Of a stretch of 64,000 nucleotides of DNA, positions 61,729-64,000 are shown one piece after another. Source of the stretch: an uncultured Aquimarina sp. (GTDB lineage: Bacteria; Bacteroidota; Bacteroidia; Flavobacteriales; Flavobacteriaceae); NCBI GenBank assembly GCA_947500545.1, contig CANMSO010000002.1, positions 62,001 to 126,000 on the forward strand, read 5' to 3'. The translations under genes were made by a program, and so were the position numbers. The notes under the pieces were generated by a model. That model was not told where the DNA came from, did no database searches, and was given only the letters and a program-made list of their open reading frames with translations. Numbering within the stretch: the first letter of the stretch is position 1; every line of letters begins with the position of its first letter.

Positions 61729-62370
61729 ATGGTTGATGTTGTATTAAGCGTTTTGAAAGATAAACTCAATGAATATTTTAAAAATGTAGTTGGTACTACA
61801 GAGTCTAATTTAATAGAGTTTATTAGTACCACTAGTAATGACCCCGTTTCCTTTACCAATGATAAAATCACGCCATTTTTAATAAATATTTCAGAAGATA
61901 GAAAATTCAGAAATGCTGATCAATATTCTGGGATTATACGAGATGGAATAAGAACTCAAGCTAACCCAGAAATTAGAATTGAGCTTTTGATTCTTTTTGT
62001 GTCCAAGTTTAGTAAATATGATCAGGCACTTAAATTTTTATCCCATGTCATCAAGTTTTTTCAGGTCAATAGGATTTTTAATCCACTTAACTCCCCACAA
62101 CTTTCTGATGAATGTATAGAGAAATTGGTTGTAGAATTAATTTCACTTCCCTTAGAAGAACAAAATCAAGTATGGCATTCTTTAAATACTTCCTATTTAC
62201 CCTCTGTGTTGTATAGAGTTCGTCTACTATCATTTATCGATGAGCAAAGTGTAGAGTTTGTTGGAACTCCCCTGCAAGAGATCAATCTGGCAGTTGGAGA
62301 AAAATATCCTCTTCCAGAAATCACGGATCCTGAGGAGGAGGAGGAAAATAATATAATTAACCAAGCATAA
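61729..62370 (+). CDS. Pvc16-like (DUF4255) contractile injection system protein
   Basis: 213 residues from MVDVVLSVLKDKL. DUF4255/Pvc16_N pattern: PFLINISEDRKFRN, PEIRIELLILFVSKFSKYDQALKFLSHVIKFFQVNRIFN, LPLEEQNQVWHSLNTSYLPSVLYRVRLLSFIDEQ. An acidic tail follows. In Photorhabdus virulence cassettes and other extracellular injection systems, Pvc16 caps the tail and ends sheath growth. Here it is the first gene of a rightward locus, as in several Bacteroidota systems. Confidence 0.85.
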   Translation: MVDVVLSVLKDKLNEYFKNVVGTTESNLIEFISTTSNDPVSFTNDKITPFLINISEDRKFRNADQYSGIIRDGIRTQANPEIRIELLILFVSKFSKYDQALKFLSHVIKFFQVNRIFNPLNSPQLSDECIEKLVVELISLPLEEQNQVWHSLNTSYLPSVLYRVRLLSFIDEQSVEFVGTPLQEINLAVGEKYPLPEITDPEEEEENNIINQA

Positions 62371-62405
62371 GAAATAGCTGATAAAGCTGAGATAAAAACA
62401 AGATC

Positions 62406-63182
62406 ATGAAGTATCAAGAATTCTTTTCTATTAGGATAGAACACTCCTATTTTTCAGGAGGAGCAGCCGATTTGGTACTCACTCCGGTATTAGAAACAGA
62501 GGAGCTTTTAAAAAAACGAGGATTGCTTCTTAAAAAAACGGCCAGAGGAATACGTTGCCTTGTTGGAATTGATGAAGAAAACAAGGGTTTTTCCGAAAAG
62601 ATCCAGAATGATGTATTTGCTTTTTATGTTTTTCCTACTTCGGATACGGTTAGGGAATTCACGGATATGTCTGAGGTAAAAGAAGGTAAAATGATGTTTT
62701 TTACCAATGAAAACTTACGTAAAAATCAACTTGAGTTAGTTGCTGGAAAAATTGAACAGGAAGGTGCTTATCAGAGATTTCCTGCTTTAGCAAAAGTAGA
62801 AATTAAAGGAAGTGAAATGAATTCAGAAGGCGATGGTACGTTATTTACATACCAGGTTCAGTTTACTGCTACGGCTATAAAATGGAAGTATTATTTTATT
62901 TCTAATTCTGAAGATCCAATTATAACATTAGAATCTAGAGACGAGCAAATCAGTTTTAATGAAATGATCATTGACGAAAATAGCACAGATCAGATTATAA
63001 CTTCCATACGATTAAATTTCCCCAATACCCAAATAAAGGCCTTTGAGTCTAAAGATTTGGTTCCCCATAGCAATAAACCTATAAAAAATATCAAACTGAT
63101 CAAAAATGGTGATGTGCTTATGAGCCATTTATCAAATCCCAAAAAAGAACAAAACGGTGTTCAAATAATTAAAATTAAGTAA
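62406..63182 (+). CDS. Unrecognised protein between Pvc16-like cap and sheath
   Basis: 258 residues, no signal peptide or membrane segment. It starts KYQEFFSIRIEHSYFSGGAADLVLTPVLETEELLKKRGLLLKK, is beta-rich, and ends IKLIKNGDVLMSHLSNPKKEQNGVQIIKIK. Not identified. Lying 35 bases after the Pvc16-like gene and 70 before the sheath gene, it is probably a structural or assembly protein of the particle, possibly specific to Bacteroidota systems. Confidence 0.6.
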   Translation: MKYQEFFSIRIEHSYFSGGAADLVLTPVLETEELLKKRGLLLKKTARGIRCLVGIDEENKGFSEKIQNDVFAFYVFPTSDTVREFTDMSEVKEGKMMFFTNENLRKNQLELVAGKIEQEGAYQRFPALAKVEIKGSEMNSEGDGTLFTYQVQFTATAIKWKYYFISNSEDPIITLESRDEQISFNEMIIDENSTDQIITSIRLNFPNTQIKAFESKDLVPHSNKPIKNIKLIKNGDVLMSHLSNPKKEQNGVQIIKIK

Positions 63183-63252
63183 GAAAAGCATACCGAAATA
63201 ATTACATCAATTTTCGGGAGTGCTCATTATAAACATTTAAAATTTTTAAAAT

Positions 63253-64000
63253 ATGTCTAAATTTTTAACACCAGATGTGTATACGGAGGAAGTACCTCTA
63301 TTACCACAATCTGTAGCAGAAGTTTCCACAGCAGTACCTGCTTTTATTGGATATACTGAGAAAACCGAAAAAAACGGTGAAAGTATCAAAAACGTGGCCT
63401 ATAGAATATCCACATTGTTGGAATTCAAAGAGGCTTTTGGAGGTGCTCAGCCAGCATCTTTTAAGGTCAATGTAAATGAAGAAGTTATAGAAAATGTTGA
63501 GGTCACAGCTCCACAGCATACATTATATCATGCAATAGATTTATATTTTAAGAATGGAGGAGGAGATTGTTATGTAATATCTGTAGGAAGTTATCAAGAT
63601 GATTATAACAAAGAATCTTTTTTAGAAGGCTTAGATGTATTGAGTAAAGAAGATGAACCTACCTTGATTATGTTGGGTGAAGCCACTCAATTAGATCCGG
63701 TTGATTATCATGAGGTTTGCCAAACTGCCTTAAGTCAGTGCCAGGAATTAAAAGACAGGTTTTGCATTTTTGATATCCAAAATAAGAATGAAGGAGTTGC
63801 ATCTTTTAGAAATGGAATCGGAACTAATCATCTAAAATATGGAGCGGCATATACACCGTATTTGCAAACGTCACTTACGTACAAATATCAAGAAGAGAGT
63901 GTTATCATTTCTGGTTCTTCAGGACAAGAAACCATTCAGTTAAAGGTTGAAGAAGCTATCAAAATAATATACAATGGATCTGCGCAGGATGAACCAAAAG
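63253..64000 (+). CDS. Contractile tail sheath protein, N-terminal part
   Basis: 249 residues are visible, with the frame open to the end of the window. The start MSKFLTPDVYTEEVPLLPQSVAEVSTAVPAFIGYTEK is the classic phage-tail sheath opening (PGVYxEE, TAxxxFIGYT). A later part (HAIDLYFKNGGGDCYVISVGSY, EPTLIMLGEATQL) matches the sheath core (FFxNGGxxCYVVRV). Sheath proteins contract to drive the inner tube through a target membrane. Several sheath paralogues, tube and baseplate genes should follow to the right. Confidence 0.9.
   Translation, partial: MSKFLTPDVYTEEVPLLPQSVAEVSTAVPAFIGYTEKTEKNGESIKNVAYRISTLLEFKEAFGGAQPASFKVNVNEEVIENVEVTAPQHTLYHAIDLYFKNGGGDCYVISVGSYQDDYNKESFLEGLDVLSKEDEPTLIMLGEATQLDPVDYHEVCQTALSQCQELKDRFCIFDIQNKNEGVASFRNGIGTNHLKYGAAYTPYLQTSLTYKYQEESVIISGSSGQETIQLKVEEAIKIIYNGSAQDEPK

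Noticed and set aside
1..64000. CRISPR array or rRNA genes
   Set aside because: No regularly spaced repeats of 24-40 bases and no rRNA-like sequence were seen.

Overview
The window looks like low-GC chromosome from a marine-type member of the Bacteroidota, most likely Flavobacteriia. The evidence is the Bacteroides-type Tra proteins, RteC, LytTR and LuxR regulators, DUF4199, DUF6090 and DUF3738 proteins, and a promoter of the TTTG/TAnnTTTG type. Almost all of it (1 to about 61,343) reads as the right-hand part of one integrative and conjugative element (ICE). Its right end lies at a truncated 3' half of tRNA-Leu(CAA). The last 2.7 kb begin a contractile-injection-system locus that is outside the element.

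Left part (1-16.3 kb), the ICE backbone. A VirD4-type coupling protein (partial) converges on a leftward tra operon (TraE, F, G, I, J, K, M, N and a lipoprotein). A secreted peptidoglycan amidase stands beside it. Between this transfer module and the replication and regulation module (DnaC-like ATPase, replication-type protein, HTH protein, RteC) sits a defence cassette: an ApeA-like HEPN protein and an IetA/IetS-like ATPase plus subtilase pair.

Middle (16.5-47.6 kb), mostly leftward cargo. It holds a membrane LuxR regulator, a one-domain asparaginase-like protein, a class C serine hydrolase, a LytS/LytR-type two-component pair, several alpha/beta hydrolases, an ECF sigma factor with a membrane partner, and a YHS/DUF1330/hydrolase cluster next to a TPR-LytTR regulator. 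It also holds redox proteins, a TlpA-DUF3738 gene broken by one base, a secreted retropepsin-like and zinc-metallopeptidase pair with a decayed retropepsin copy beside it, and an AraC regulator.

At 47.6-47.9 kb there is a scar: the last codons of an integrase very like the ICE integrase, then an IS21 end with the tail of istB, fused to the first 11 codons of an asparaginase-like gene. This suggests that the cargo is a composite of at least two elements.

Right part (47.9-61.3 kb), further cargo. It holds a small-enzyme operon under an AraC regulator, an epimerase/aldo-keto reductase/ATP-grasp-like/CGNR cluster, a second copy of the large alpha/beta hydrolase, a second sigma/membrane-partner pair, and the tyrosine integrase facing the att site. 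Beyond the tRNA fragment and a strong terminator comes a Pvc16-like protein, an unrecognised protein and the start of a tail sheath gene. These mark an extracellular contractile injection system (eCIS) or similar phage-tail-like machine.
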